From Verrucomicrobiaceae bacterium (GTDB taxonomy: Bacteria; Verrucomicrobiota; Verrucomicrobiia; Verrucomicrobiales; Verrucomicrobiaceae): a stretch of 35,720 nt of DNA. The position numbers were made by a program, and so were the translations under genes. The stretch is from NCBI GenBank assembly GCA_947466075.1, contig CANIBP010000062.1:1-35720 (forward strand), given 5' to 3'. Of this stretch, positions 1 to 8,270 are shown in pieces. Position 1 is the stretch's first letter, and each line of letters opens with the position of its first letter. Below the pieces are notes generated by a model, which saw nothing but the letters and a program-made list of their open reading frames with translations, did not search any database and was not told where the DNA came from.

Positions 1-149
1 CGCCGCCGCCATCACCATGATCTTTGATTACATCACCACCTTTTATAACTCCAAACGCCTGCATTCATCCCTCGGCTACATGTCACCGCTAGACTTCGAA
101 GCCTCCCTCAACTAACAACTCACCTGTCCGCTTTATCGAGGCAAGATCA
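1..149 (+). mobile_element. Right end of an IS3-family insertion sequence
   Basis: This comprises the transposase tail plus a short non-coding end. The boundary at about 149 is inferred. The segment from about 120 to 149 looks like an IS3 terminal repeat ending in TCA, and immediately beyond it a truncated minus-strand reading frame begins that resembles an ECF sigma factor. The left end and the target duplication lie outside the window, so the exact boundary is uncertain by a few bases. Confidence 0.65.
2..115 (+). CDS. IS3-family transposase OrfB, C-terminal end (cut by window edge)
   Basis: The reading frame enters from the left edge and ends at TAA 113-115. It carries the typical C-terminal signature of IS3-family DDE transposases (rve integrase core): an FDYI segment, then FYNSKRLHSSLGY, then a final SPLDFE. 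These enzymes cut and join the ends of their own element. Only about 37 residues are visible, so the DDE residues lie outside the window. The frame stops about 35 bp before the inferred end of the element at about 149, as is usual for IS3 elements. Confidence 0.85.
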   Translation, partial: AAAITMIFDYITTFYNSKRLHSSLGYMSPLDFEASLN

Positions 150-272
150 CAGCAACGCCTGCTCCGCCGCCATGAACTGGCGCAGGAAGACTTCTTCGTC
201 GGGGCTGCGCTGAGAGATGGGTTCCATGGGTAGTCGATGAAGTATTGGCGCTTCCTCGCGGAAGTTGGACAT
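147..272 (-). pseudogene. 5' fragment of an ECF-type RNA polymerase sigma factor, cut by the IS3 element
   Basis: Read on the minus strand, an ATG at 272 (or an in-frame ATG at 227) opens a frame containing SPDEEVFLRQFMAAEQALL and then a TGA at 147-149, exactly where the IS3 element starts. An acidic N-terminus followed by EEFxRxFxxxxxxL is the usual start of sigma-70 region 2 in the ECF family common in Planctomycetes and Verrucomicrobia. Only 26 to 41 residues remain and the rest is absent, so the gene should be dead unless a copy persists beyond the element. The family assignment is an inference from a short stretch. The 228 bp between this start and the TPR-like gene at 501 would hold the divergent promoters; I see no clear element there. 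Confidence 0.5.
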
Positions 273-500
273 TTTTCTTTAACAAGGCCAGAAAATGATT
301 CCCGCAGGGTCAAACGTCGGTTCAGCGACAACGCGAAATTCTGACCGTGGAATGTCGGGGACAAACAATTTGTTCGCCTCTCGCCACCTTCCTTTTCAGA
401 GCGACCATGATTGTTTCAGCCGGCGGCGAGGGAAGAGGCTGTTGCCAGTCCTGTAACGAAGTGTCAATTTAGAGCCGCCTGTGGTATTTTTAACACTGTC

Positions 501-2255
501 ATGCAATCGCCGCCCCCACCAAAACCCGAGATCTCAGAATTCGACGTCGAATCCCTGATTCCCAAGAAAGGCGGCAGCCTGTCCCAATTTGCCATCCTGG
601 TGTGGGTGCTGATCGGACTGGTGCTCTTGGGAATGAACTGGCTGGTGGTGAACAAGTTTGATCTCGGCAGGCTGCGTGGACCTGATTACTTCATGACGAG
701 GGCTTGGCAGGCCATGGAGGGTGGGAATCTGCCAGAGGCCCTGAATGCAATCCAGAAAGTGCAGGGTGCCGACCGCAGCAGACCGGAGTTCCTCCGGCTT
801 CTCGCTGAATACCTCAAAAAAACCACCATCGAGCCAGCGCTCCTGGCGGATGTCCTTGAAAAGCTGGAGTCGGCGGGAAAAACACAGCCAGATGACGTGC
901 TGTGGCTCAGCCGGGCAAATTTCGCCAACGGGAATATTCAGAGGGCGAGAGTGGCCTGGAACCGCATCCCATCGTCCCAGCGTTCCAGCCTGATGGCGAT
1001 GAAACTAAACATCGACCTGCTCCGCAAAGAAGGCAATTTTAGCGAAGCGGGGGAGGTCGAGCGACAACTCTTCCGGCTCTTTCCCGACGAGCCGGAGATC
1101 GCCTTGCGCAAGGCGGTGAGAGATCTGGACGGCACCTTTCCTGAAATCCAGCGCGCTGCCCTGGAGCGTCTCTTGAAACTGGCCTCAAACGGGGGCCAGA
1201 CTGGGCTAGAAGCGGTCAGAGTGCTGTGCCGACGGACTGAACTGACGCTGATCGAGGCGGAACAACTACTGAAACTGGCGGAGGCATACCCCGACATCAC
1301 ACCTGACGACCGGCTGATGATCGTTTCCACGCTCATGCGTCTGGATCCAGAGCAGCGTTCTAAAAGAATCGAGGCAGAAATCGAGCGCTACCGGGAGGGT
1401 GGAGCCGCCCTCTTGACACGAGTGGCTGCGTGGCTGGCTCGGGAGAAGGAGCACACCAAGGTGAGGGAGCTTGTTCCGGAGGAACTCCTGCTAAAATCGC
1501 CCGATCTCTTTCCCTTGGTGGTGCAGGGTTTGAGTGAACAACACAAGTGGCAGGAGATGCTGGATCTGCTGAAAAAAGGAAAAAAACTGCCAGTTTCGAA
1601 CGCCCGGGCCGCAGGGTGGAGAGCGCTGGCCGCACGCAACCTGAATCCCACGGACAATAAAGGAACCCGCACTCATCTGGAAGAAGCCATCCTGCAAGGT
1701 GCCGCAGAAAAGAATACACTGGCGCTGCTGGGAGCAGCCACTCTGGCCGAGTCCTGGAACATGACGGATCTGGCGCTTCAGGCCTGCCAGGCTCTGGCAG
1801 AGCCCGGCTCCCCCCGCGAGGTGCAGATGCTGGAGAAATGCTGGGAACTGGCCGTCATTCAGAAGGACACCTCACTGCTGACCAGCCTGGCCGGCAGGCT
1901 TCTGCGGCTGAGGCCGGACGATGTTCACTATGCCAACCGGCGCGACTACCTGCGCCTCCTGCGCGGGGTGGAACTCGAAACCACGCTGCCAGATGGCGGA
2001 GCCACTGCCAGCAGTGCCTCCGCCCATTTGTTGGAAGCCTTGAAAGCCTACCGGATGCACGATCTGGCCAAGGCAGCCGCCGCTCTGCGCAAGGTGCAGG
2101 ACATTCAGGACCTCACCACGGGTGAAAAAGCCGTTTATGCCGGTCTGCTGGCAGTGGCTGCTGGCGAAGTCTCCCAAGCCTACCAAATCGCCGAAAAAAT
2201 CCGCACCGAAGGCCTGTTGCAGGAGGAAAAAGCGTTTCTGGAACTGGCCCGGTGA
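501..2255 (+). CDS. Membrane-anchored TPR-like repeat protein (hypothetical)
   Basis: This 584-residue protein has a proline-rich cytosolic start, one membrane segment at about residues 29-52 (a run of I, L, V and W after KKGGSLSQF), then a long helical domain rich in A, L, E and R with repeating helix pairs such as AWQAMEGGNLPEALNAIQKV. This resembles degenerate tetratricopeptide repeats, which usually serve as protein-protein scaffolds. The N-in orientation would place the repeat domain in the periplasm. The frame is open further upstream to an ATG at 411, but I chose 501 because the preceding 30 residues are low-quality and the proline-rich start is typical of such proteins. Neither start has a clear ribosome binding site. 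An IS630 element sits 14 bp after the stop. The specific function is unknown. Confidence 0.75.
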   Translation: MQSPPPPKPEISEFDVESLIPKKGGSLSQFAILVWVLIGLVLLGMNWLVVNKFDLGRLRGPDYFMTRAWQAMEGGNLPEALNAIQKVQGADRSRPEFLRLLAEYLKKTTIEPALLADVLEKLESAGKTQPDDVLWLSRANFANGNIQRARVAWNRIPSSQRSSLMAMKLNIDLLRKEGNFSEAGEVERQLFRLFPDEPEIALRKAVRDLDGTFPEIQRAALERLLKLASNGGQTGLEAVRVLCRRTELTLIEAEQLLKLAEAYPDITPDDRLMIVSTLMRLDPEQRSKRIEAEIERYREGGAALLTRVAAWLAREKEHTKVRELVPEELLLKSPDLFPLVVQGLSEQHKWQEMLDLLKKGKKLPVSNARAAGWRALAARNLNPTDNKGTRTHLEEAILQGAAEKNTLALLGAATLAESWNMTDLALQACQALAEPGSPREVQMLEKCWELAVIQKDTSLLTSLAGRLLRLRPDDVHYANRRDYLRLLRGVELETTLPDGGATASSASAHLLEALKAYRMHDLAKAAAALRKVQDIQDLTTGEKAVYAGLLAVAAGEVSQAYQIAEKIRTEGLLQEEKAFLELAR

Positions 2256-2269
2256 TCCTTGGCTGCCTA

Positions 2270-2292
2270 GAGCATTTTAAATAATAATGTAG
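2270..2292 (+). repeat. IS630 left terminal inverted repeat
   Basis: The first 17 bases are identical to the reverse complement of the right end. Of the following six bases four also match. It directly follows the TA at 2268-2269. Confidence 0.9.
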
Positions 2293-2322
2293 AAACGCGG
2301 CAAGGGAGTGTTAGAAGGGAGC

Positions 2323-3260
2323 ATGGCCACACTATCCCTTGATTTGCGTCAACGTATCGTCAGCACCTGCGACCGAGGAGAAGGCACCCAGGAACAGATC
2401 GCTCGACGCTTTGGAGTCTCACACGGCATGGTCAAGAAGCTGCTCCAGCAGCGCAAGAAGACTGGCTGCATCAAGGCCCGGCATCACCTCGCCGGACGCA
2501 AAAAGCGCATCGTCGCCGAGCATCGCATCGCCATGCGCAAGCACCTCAAGCACAAGCCCGACATGACCTTGGCCGAACTGCGCGAAGCGCTGGGACTGGA
2601 ATGCACGCTGCCCGCGATCCACTACGTGCTCGTGGACATGGGGCTGACATATAAAAAAAGACGCTCCGCGCCGCCGAGCAAGATCGCGCAGACGTCCGCA
2701 AGGCGCGGCGGCGGTGGCAGCGCAAGCAAGGCGGGCTAGAGCCCTGGCGGCTGGTCTTCCTTGATGAGAGCGGAGCCAAGACCAACATGACCCGGCTGCG
2801 GGGCAGAGCACCGCGCGGCAAGCGACTGCACGCCGCAGCGCCTTGCGGACGCTGGCAGAGCACCACCATGATCTCCTCCATCAGATTGGATGGCACCACC
2901 GCCTGCATGCACCTGCCGGGAGCCGCCGACACAGCGGCCTTCCTGACCTACCTCGGGGAGGTGCTCTGCCCGACACTCAAGCCAGGCGACATCGTGGTGA
3001 TGGACAACCTCGCAGTGCACAAAAGCCCCCAGGTTGCCGCCCTGGTTCAAGCGGTGGGAGCCGAAGTGAGGTTCCTGCCAGCCTACTCGCCGGACCTCAA
3101 TCCGATCGAGAAAATGTGGAGCAAGATCAAAGCTTCACTGCGCAGCAGCGAAGCGCGCACACCTGAAGAACTCGATCACGCCATCAGCCACGCGTTCTCA
3201 AAAATCACAGCCAAAGATGCGGCGGGTTATTTTACCTCTTGTGGCTATAGTATTATTTAA
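2323..3260 (+). CDS. IS630-family transposase, produced by a -1 ribosomal frameshift
   Basis: The N-terminal part (2323-2739 as an unshifted frame) begins MATLSLDLRQRIV and holds the helix-turn-helix of IS630 enzymes (TQEQIARRFGVSHGMVKKLL). The catalytic part lies in the -1 frame to 3260: LVFLDESGAKTNMTR carries the first Asp, VVMDNLAVHK the second, and YSPDLNPIEKMWSKIK the final Glu of the DDE triad. The two frames overlap at an A7G run at 2653-2660, and reading through with a -1 slip gives a continuous protein of about 313 residues (TYKKKTLRAAEQDR across the joint). This matches known IS630 layouts, so I treat it as one functional gene rather than a broken one. The start at 2323 is preceded by AAGGGAGC; an in-frame start at 2308 is less likely. 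Confidence 0.88.
2653..2660 (+). promoter_or_regulatory. Slippery sequence for programmed -1 frameshifting
   Basis: Seven A residues followed by G lie exactly where the helix-turn-helix frame and the catalytic frame of the IS630 transposase overlap. A -1 slip on the AAA AAG part fuses the two frames without losing any conserved residues. Programmed -1 shifting on A-rich runs is established for several IS families. A simple frameshift mutation is the alternative, but the position favours the programmed reading. Confidence 0.7.
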
Positions 3261-3267
3261 AATGCTC
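3245..3267 (-). repeat. IS630 right terminal inverted repeat
   Basis: This is the reverse complement of the left end over 17 perfect bases. It overlaps the last codons of the transposase and is followed by the TA at 3268-3269. Confidence 0.9.
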
Positions 3268-3274
3268 TAATGGC

Positions 3275-4033
3275 GTGCTCCTTTGGCTTTTCTTTTCAGT
3301 GGGTATTCTTTCCTCTCAGAATGCACAACCACTCAAGCTGGCCGAATTGAAGACTAACTACGAGTCTGCACGCAAGCGTGTGGTAGATCCGTTGACTGCA
3401 TCTTATGTCAAAAAGTTGCGTCGGCTCGTCGAAATGTACACCAAGCAAAATAAAACATCCGAGGTAGAAGGAGTAGTTTTTGAACTCGGAAGCTTGGGAT
3501 TTGCTGTTTCCCCATCGTCTCAAAAGACTGTTGAACCTCTAGATCCTACCGAACTCAAGGAGGCCAGAGCTAAATATCAAGAGGCGGTCAAAAAGGCGAC
3601 AGAATCAATCGATGAGTTATTCATTAAAGAGCTGCGTAAACTTGTAGAGATCTATAATAAGCAGAACAACTTCAACGAAGTTGCATCGGTGGTTGAAGAG
3701 CTCAAAAAGGCGGAAGAATTAGTCCAGATCGTCAAGAGTGCGGATCCTCAAACAGTGCAGGAAATAGAAAGGCTTTTTGTGAATAAAACTTGGCAATCAC
3801 CAGCGGGCACAACTTGGAGATTTAGCAAGAATGGCAAAGGTGAGAAGCAGTTTGGCTCAGACATTACACCATTCCTTTGGAGTCACGCTGATTCTGGTTT
3901 GGTAAAAGTTACAGGAACGGACACAATAGGTAGTCCTGTTAGAACGTGGTTTTTCAAATTTGAAGCAGGCAGAAAAGCATATTACGGAGGAAGTCGAGAA
4001 TCGGCGAATACCCCATTGGAAATTGTTCGCTAG
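3275..4033 (+). CDS. Exported coiled-coil repeat protein, uncertain start after IS insertion
   Basis: This protein of about 252 residues starts with a hydrophobic segment (VLLWLFFSVGIL) resembling a signal peptide, followed by two related helical repeats of about 45 residues, each containing K(K/E)LR(R/K)LVE(M/I)Y(T/N)KQN, and a C-terminal beta-rich domain from about residue 165 with W-x-S-P-A-G-T-x-W-R-F. The protein at 34280 has a similar plan. No function is recognisable; an envelope role is inferred. The start is a problem. The only candidate is a GTG at 3275, seven bases from the IS630 end, with no ribosome binding site and no positive residue before the hydrophobic core. An ATG at 3270 is in a different frame. 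The DNA is more AT-rich than its neighbours. The gene may be damaged at its 5' end. Confidence 0.6.
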   Translation: MLLWLFFSVGILSSQNAQPLKLAELKTNYESARKRVVDPLTASYVKKLRRLVEMYTKQNKTSEVEGVVFELGSLGFAVSPSSQKTVEPLDPTELKEARAKYQEAVKKATESIDELFIKELRKLVEIYNKQNNFNEVASVVEELKKAEELVQIVKSADPQTVQEIERLFVNKTWQSPAGTTWRFSKNGKGEKQFGSDITPFLWSHADSGLVKVTGTDTIGSPVRTWFFKFEAGRKAYYGGSRESANTPLEIVR

Positions 4034-4040
4034 AACCAAA

Positions 4041-6296
4041 CTACTCTTCCTGCACGATCACAAACGTCTTCGCGCTCAAACCGCTCACTTCATCACGCAA
4101 CTCGATCTCGTGGCGGCCGGGTTTGAGGATGGCGAAGGTGTGATTGGCTTCGGCGCGGAGTTCGAGAGTTTTGCAGCTCCAACGCGGTTGATCCGAGCCG
4201 GTGGCTTGCAGGAGGAGGCGGTTGCCGTTGTTGCGAATGTCGGGATCGAGGATGACGACGGTGCCGGGGATGGGATTGGTGATGCGCAGCGCCGGTTTCG
4301 CATCCGTTTCGGCGAGGGTGATGAGATCGCCGAGCCAGTTGGCGCTGGTGGGAATCCACGCGGCGTATTCACGCGGCAGAATGGCGCGACCACGCTGGTC
4401 GTAATCGCTCGCCTGGGCCACAGGCGGCATTTTCTCGGCGATGAAGAACTCTTCGCGGCTCAAACGCGAGGGCGGCGTCTGCGGTGTGAGGCGTTTGCCG
4501 GTGCGCGGGTCAATACGGGCATGCGTGATGGCCGCAGGGCGGTCAAACCAGGTGGCGGGATGTTTTTCATGCAGATGCAGCATTACATCGCGGAAGATCG
4601 GCCCCGCGCCGGTGATGCCGCTGACGTCCTGCATCGGCGTGTTGTCGAAATTGCCGACCCAGACGCCGACGGTGAACTCACGCGTGAAGCCGAGCGTCCA
4701 GTTGTCGCGAAACGTGGAGCTGGTGCCGGTTTTGACGGCGCACTTGAACGGCAGACGCAGCACGGAGTAACTGCCAAAAGCCATTTCGCGCGCCTGGTTG
4801 TCGCTGAGAATGTCGGCGATGAGCCAGCTCTCGTTTTCGCCGAGCAGGCGACGTTCTTCCGTTGCGGGAGCATCACTGCGCAAGGTCCATGGCTTGAATC
4901 GGCCAAGTCGTGCGAGGCAGGCATAGGCGTTGGCGAGTTCGATGAGGCGCACGGAGGCGTTGCCGATGGTGAGACCGAGGCCGTAGTGCGCGGCGTCTTC
5001 GTTCAGCGTGGTGAAACCAAGTTCGCGCAGCTTCGGCAGCAGTGTTTCGGCTCCACCGATGGAGTCGAGCACGCGCACGGCGGAGATGTTCAATGAGTTG
5101 CCAAGCGCATAGCGGAACGTCATCGGCCCAAAACTGCGCATTGAAAAATTCTCCGGCTTGTAGGTGCCGGAGGAGGTGGCGAACTCGATGGGGAGATCGG
5201 CGACGATGCTCGCGGGCGTGGCACCGCGTTCAAAAGCGATCAGATAAGTGAACGGTTTCATCGCTGAGCCGGGGGAATGCGGTGCCCAGGCGCCGTTGAT
5301 CTGGCCACCTTCATTCGCGAAGAAATCGCGTGATCCAGCGAGCGCGAGCACCTCACCCGTGGCGTTTTCGATGACCACAACGGCTCCATGCGAGACATGG
5401 CGATCTTTGAGCGACTCCAAGCGCTGTGCGATGATCGTTTCGACCTGCTGCTGAAGCATGGCATCAATCGTGGTGCGGACCGTGGTGGCATTGGATTCTC
5501 CGCGCAGCATTTCCACCGCATGCGGAGCCTCGAAACCGCCGCTGAAGCGCTGCAGGACGATTTTTTGATCCAAAGCGACGCGATGCTGCTCGTCATCGAG
5601 CCAACCGAGCGTGTGCATGTGATCGAGAATGCGGCGCTGACGCGGCAAAACGGCTTCCAAGCTGCGAAACGGATTCAAACGGGACGGCGACTGCGGCAAT
5701 GCCGCGAGCAACGCGCATTCGGCGGGTGTGAGATCGCCGAGCGGCTTGTGAAAGTAACCCGAAGCAGCGGTGGCGGCTCCGGTCATGAGATTGCCGAAGG
5801 AAATGCGGTTCGCATAAGCTGTTAGGACGTCCTCGCGGCTCCAGGACATCGCGAGGCGACGCGCTTGCAGCGCTTCGATGATTTTGATGCCAAGCGTGCG
5901 TTTGCTGGAACGCGGCGTGGTGTTTTTGATGAGCTGCTGATGAATCGTCGAAGCACCGGAGACGACGTGACCGGTGCGTGCATTGTCCCAGGCCGCTCGT
6001 GCGATGGCCAAAGGATCGACGCCGCCATGGGAGAAGAAACGTTTGTCTTCCGCAGCGAGCACGGCGTGAACGAGCGTCGTCGGAAGTTCCGCATATTTCA
6101 CCGGCGGAGCGGAGCGCGTGCCGTCTTCATTGAGCAAATGACGCAACGGCGTGCCATCGCGGGCGAGGTAGAGCGTGGAGCTGGGCGGTGGTTGCAGCAG
6201 CGCGTCCGGCAACGGCACGAGCCAGGGAATGCCCCACCAGCCGAGTGCCGCGAGAACGAGCAGGGTGATGAGAATGATTTTCCAGCGGCGTCGCAT
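4041..6296 (-). CDS. pbpC: Penicillin-binding protein 1C (bifunctional class A PBP)
   Basis: This 751-residue protein would polymerise glycan strands and cross-link peptides of peptidoglycan in the periplasm. Order of parts: membrane anchor about 7-29; family 51 glycosyltransferase with EDKRFFSHGGVD (83-94) and the GASTIHQQLIKN motif (114-125); penicillin-binding transpeptidase with SxxK at S344-K347, SxN at S401-N403 and KTG at K522-G524; and a C-terminal BiPBP_C domain from about 665 to the end, which marks the PBP1C subfamily. All catalytic motifs are intact and the length is normal for the family. In many Proteobacteria pbpC lies beside a bacterial alpha-2-macroglobulin gene; no such partner is present here. 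It converges on the coiled-coil gene, with 7 bp between the stops, and is divergent from the prephenate dehydratase gene. Confidence 0.95.
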   Translation of the reverse strand: MRRRWKIILITLLVLAALGWWGIPWLVPLPDALLQPPPSSTLYLARDGTPLRHLLNEDGTRSAPPVKYAELPTTLVHAVLAAEDKRFFSHGGVDPLAIARAAWDNARTGHVVSGASTIHQQLIKNTTPRSSKRTLGIKIIEALQARRLAMSWSREDVLTAYANRISFGNLMTGAATAASGYFHKPLGDLTPAECALLAALPQSPSRLNPFRSLEAVLPRQRRILDHMHTLGWLDDEQHRVALDQKIVLQRFSGGFEAPHAVEMLRGESNATTVRTTIDAMLQQQVETIIAQRLESLKDRHVSHGAVVVIENATGEVLALAGSRDFFANEGGQINGAWAPHSPGSAMKPFTYLIAFERGATPASIVADLPIEFATSSGTYKPENFSMRSFGPMTFRYALGNSLNISAVRVLDSIGGAETLLPKLRELGFTTLNEDAAHYGLGLTIGNASVRLIELANAYACLARLGRFKPWTLRSDAPATEERRLLGENESWLIADILSDNQAREMAFGSYSVLRLPFKCAVKTGTSSTFRDNWTLGFTREFTVGVWVGNFDNTPMQDVSGITGAGPIFRDVMLHLHEKHPATWFDRPAAITHARIDPRTGKRLTPQTPPSRLSREEFFIAEKMPPVAQASDYDQRGRAILPREYAAWIPTSANWLGDLITLAETDAKPALRITNPIPGTVVILDPDIRNNGNRLLLQATGSDQPRWSCKTLELRAEANHTFAILKPGRHEIELRDEVSGLSAKTFVIVQEE

Positions 6297-6379
6297 GGGG
6301 AAAGGAACGCGAGGCTGGAATGAAATCCAGCGCGGTGTTCTTGACCGTGGGCCTCAGCAGCGGAGCATGCACGGCTCGA

Positions 6380-7213
6380 ATGAATCCACCGCCAACCATC
6401 GCCTGCCTCGGTCCTGAGGGCAGTTTTTCGCATCTGATCACGCAGATGCGTTTCCCTGACGTGGCGGTGAGCCTGCGGGACAACGTGGGTGATGTGTTTG
6501 ATTTCCTGGCCTTGAATCCCGAGGCGCTGGGCATTGTGCCGATCGAGAATTCGTCAGGCGGCTTCATCATCGACACGGTGGACCGGCTAGTGGATGCACG
6601 GTGTGAGCTGCGCGTTCTCGAAGAACTGACGCTGGATGTGAAACTGGCGCTGCTGGGCCGGGCGGGGGAAACAATCACGTCGATTCACTCGCATGCGATG
6701 CCGTTTTACCACGGCGATGAATGGCTGAAGGCGAATTACCCTGACGTGAAACGTGTTGTTGAAGCCAGCACGGCCAAAGCGGCGGAAAAAGCGGCGGTCA
6801 CGCCTGGAGCAGCGGCAATCGGGCCACGACAGAATGCGGAGCGTCACGTTTTGCAGGTGCTGCATTTCCCCATTGCGGGCGAGGTGCCGAACATCACGCA
6901 GTTTTATCTCATTGGGCATGCGGCGAACACACCTTCGCTCGAACACAACCGCACGGCACTCGTCGTCGAGCTGCCAGACCGCTCCGGCAGTCTGTGCCGC
7001 TTCCTGACGCCGTTGAGCGAGAACGACATCAATATGAAGCGCCTCGAATCGCGCCCGATTCGTGGCCAGCCGAACAAGTACCGCTTCTACATCGAGATCG
7101 AAGGCTCCACAGCCGATCCGCGTGTGCAGAAGGCGCTCAATCAGACGACAGCCGATGGCGCGACAATTCGCAGCGTGGGGTCGTATTCCGCTGGTTTGCG
7201 TTTTGAATCCTAA
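6380..7213 (+). CDS. pheA: Prephenate dehydratase with ACT domain (divergent active site)
   Basis: This 277-residue protein would convert prephenate to phenylpyruvate for phenylalanine synthesis. Visible parts are LGPEGSFSH (about 10-18), PIENSSGG (about 54-61), the STAKAAE and AAIGPRQNAE segments, and a C-terminal ACT domain with ESRP (about 223-226) that normally binds phenylalanine for feedback inhibition. There is no chorismate mutase domain. Oddities: the catalytic TRF motif reads TQF (T173-Q174-F175), and the usual HPQALAQC segment reads SHAMPFYHGDEWL. The start at 6380 fits the family's usual N-terminus. An ATG at 6320 is in frame with a GAGG upstream and would add 20 residues of no recognisable domain. 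It is followed after 8 bp by the hydrolase gene, perhaps an operon. Confidence 0.82.
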   Translation: MNPPPTIACLGPEGSFSHLITQMRFPDVAVSLRDNVGDVFDFLALNPEALGIVPIENSSGGFIIDTVDRLVDARCELRVLEELTLDVKLALLGRAGETITSIHSHAMPFYHGDEWLKANYPDVKRVVEASTAKAAEKAAVTPGAAAIGPRQNAERHVLQVLHFPIAGEVPNITQFYLIGHAANTPSLEHNRTALVVELPDRSGSLCRFLTPLSENDINMKRLESRPIRGQPNKYRFYIEIEGSTADPRVQKALNQTTADGATIRSVGSYSAGLRFES

Positions 7214-7221
7214 ATCACTCT

Positions 7222-8226
7222 ATGAAGAACATCATCACCAGTTTGTTTGTGTTGGCGGCAAGTTTGAATGCTGCCGAAACCATCTCGAAGCGTGCGAGCG
7301 AGATTGATCCGCGTGCGAAAGAGCACCCGGAGATCGACTTCGTGTTCACGGACAAGAAGGGGAAGCCGCAGGACATGCAGAATGCGAGTGTCGATGTGAA
7401 AGTGAAACCGCAAGGCAAGCTGGTGATCTGGCTCATGGGGCACAGTGCGCCGTTGTTTGAGCGGCTGAACAGCTACGGGCTGCATGCGATTCAGGTGCAT
7501 TACGCAAACAAGTGGTTCGGCATCATTCCGACAGCGCGACGCGATGATGGCAAAACCTTGGGTGACATCCGGCTCGAAGCGTCCATCGGCGAGGATCGCA
7601 GTGATTTGGTGAGCATTCCGCAGCCGGACAGCATCATGGAGCGCTCGTTTCAGTTTGTGAAATGGCTCTCGAAGGAGCATCCCGCAGGCAAGTGGGAGCA
7701 ATTCATCAGCGAGGACGGCAAAGGATTGCGCTGGGATAAGGTGATCCTCTCTGGCGCATCGCATGGTGCGACGACTTCCGCGCGTTTTGCCAAGCAGCAG
7801 AAGGTGGACCGCGTGGTGTGTTTCTGCGGGCCGCGTGACAACTTGGAGAGCTGGCAATCGCTGCCTTCGGCGACACCGGCGAATCGCATCTTCGGCTTCA
7901 GTCATGTGCTCGATGGCGGCTGGGCGGGCGATCACTACTGCCGCTCGTGGGAGATGATGGGATTGAATCAATTCGGGCCGATTGTGGATGTGGACATGAG
8001 TGCTCCGCCGTTTGAGAACAGCCGGCGCCTCATCACGAATGCGGATGTGAAGGGCGACGACAAACGTGCACATAGTTCCGTGACGCCTGGTGGTGCGGCG
8101 GTTAAGGACAAGGATGGCAAATTCATCCACGAGGCCGTGTGGCAGTATCTTTTCAATCATCCCGTCGATCAAACCGGCTCACCAACACCCGCAGATCCCA
8201 ACTGCGTGAAGGATCAGCGCAAGTAA
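7222..8226 (+). CDS. Secreted alpha/beta hydrolase (BPSS1187-like)
   Basis: This 334-residue protein has a signal peptide of about 18 residues (MKNIITSLFVLAASLNA), so it is probably periplasmic or secreted. An alpha/beta-hydrolase fold is indicated by the strand KLVIWLMGHSAP (about 66-77) and the nucleophile elbow GASHG with Ser about 180, followed by strand VDRVVCFCGPRD. A late Asp (in GGWAGDHYC) and a late His (in KRAHSSVTPGG) could complete the triad. The overall pattern recalls the BPSS1187 family of uncharacterised hydrolases. The substrate is unknown; carbohydrate esters are a guess from the neighbouring DUF1080 gene. It follows pheA closely and precedes a DUF1080 gene by 44 bp. Confidence 0.75.
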   Translation: MKNIITSLFVLAASLNAAETISKRASEIDPRAKEHPEIDFVFTDKKGKPQDMQNASVDVKVKPQGKLVIWLMGHSAPLFERLNSYGLHAIQVHYANKWFGIIPTARRDDGKTLGDIRLEASIGEDRSDLVSIPQPDSIMERSFQFVKWLSKEHPAGKWEQFISEDGKGLRWDKVILSGASHGATTSARFAKQQKVDRVVCFCGPRDNLESWQSLPSATPANRIFGFSHVLDGGWAGDHYCRSWEMMGLNQFGPIVDVDMSAPPFENSRRLITNADVKGDDKRAHSSVTPGGAAVKDKDGKFIHEAVWQYLFNHPVDQTGSPTPADPNCVKDQRK

Positions 8227-8270
8227 TACCGTTTCTACACGCCCAACACAACCACCCAACCTGCCTGCTT

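Larger units (their letters stand above)
2270..3267 (+). mobile_element. Complete IS630-family insertion sequence, 998 bp
   Basis: Both ends are visible. The terminal inverted repeats start GAGCATTTTAAATAATA, 17 bp identical at both ends, with weaker matching for about six more bases. The element is flanked by a TA dinucleotide on each side (2268-2269 and 3268-3269), the target duplication expected for the IS630/Tc1/mariner superfamily. It carries one transposase split over two frames joined by a -1 slippery site. The intact ends, intact frames and near-perfect repeats suggest a recent or still active copy. It landed in the short gap between the TPR-like gene and the next plus-strand gene. 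Confidence 0.93.

Noticed and set aside
2308..3260. Broken (pseudogene) IS630 transposase
   Set aside because: The frame break falls exactly on an A7G slippery run and loses no residues, which fits programmed frameshifting.
3960..5096. Long plus-strand open frame of 378 codons
   Set aside because: It is antisense to pbpC, which has complete catalytic motifs; high GC leaves the opposite strand open. The product shows no domain.
7210..8172. Minus-strand open frame of 320 codons
   Set aside because: It lies opposite the alpha/beta hydrolase gene, which has a signal peptide and a clear nucleophile elbow.
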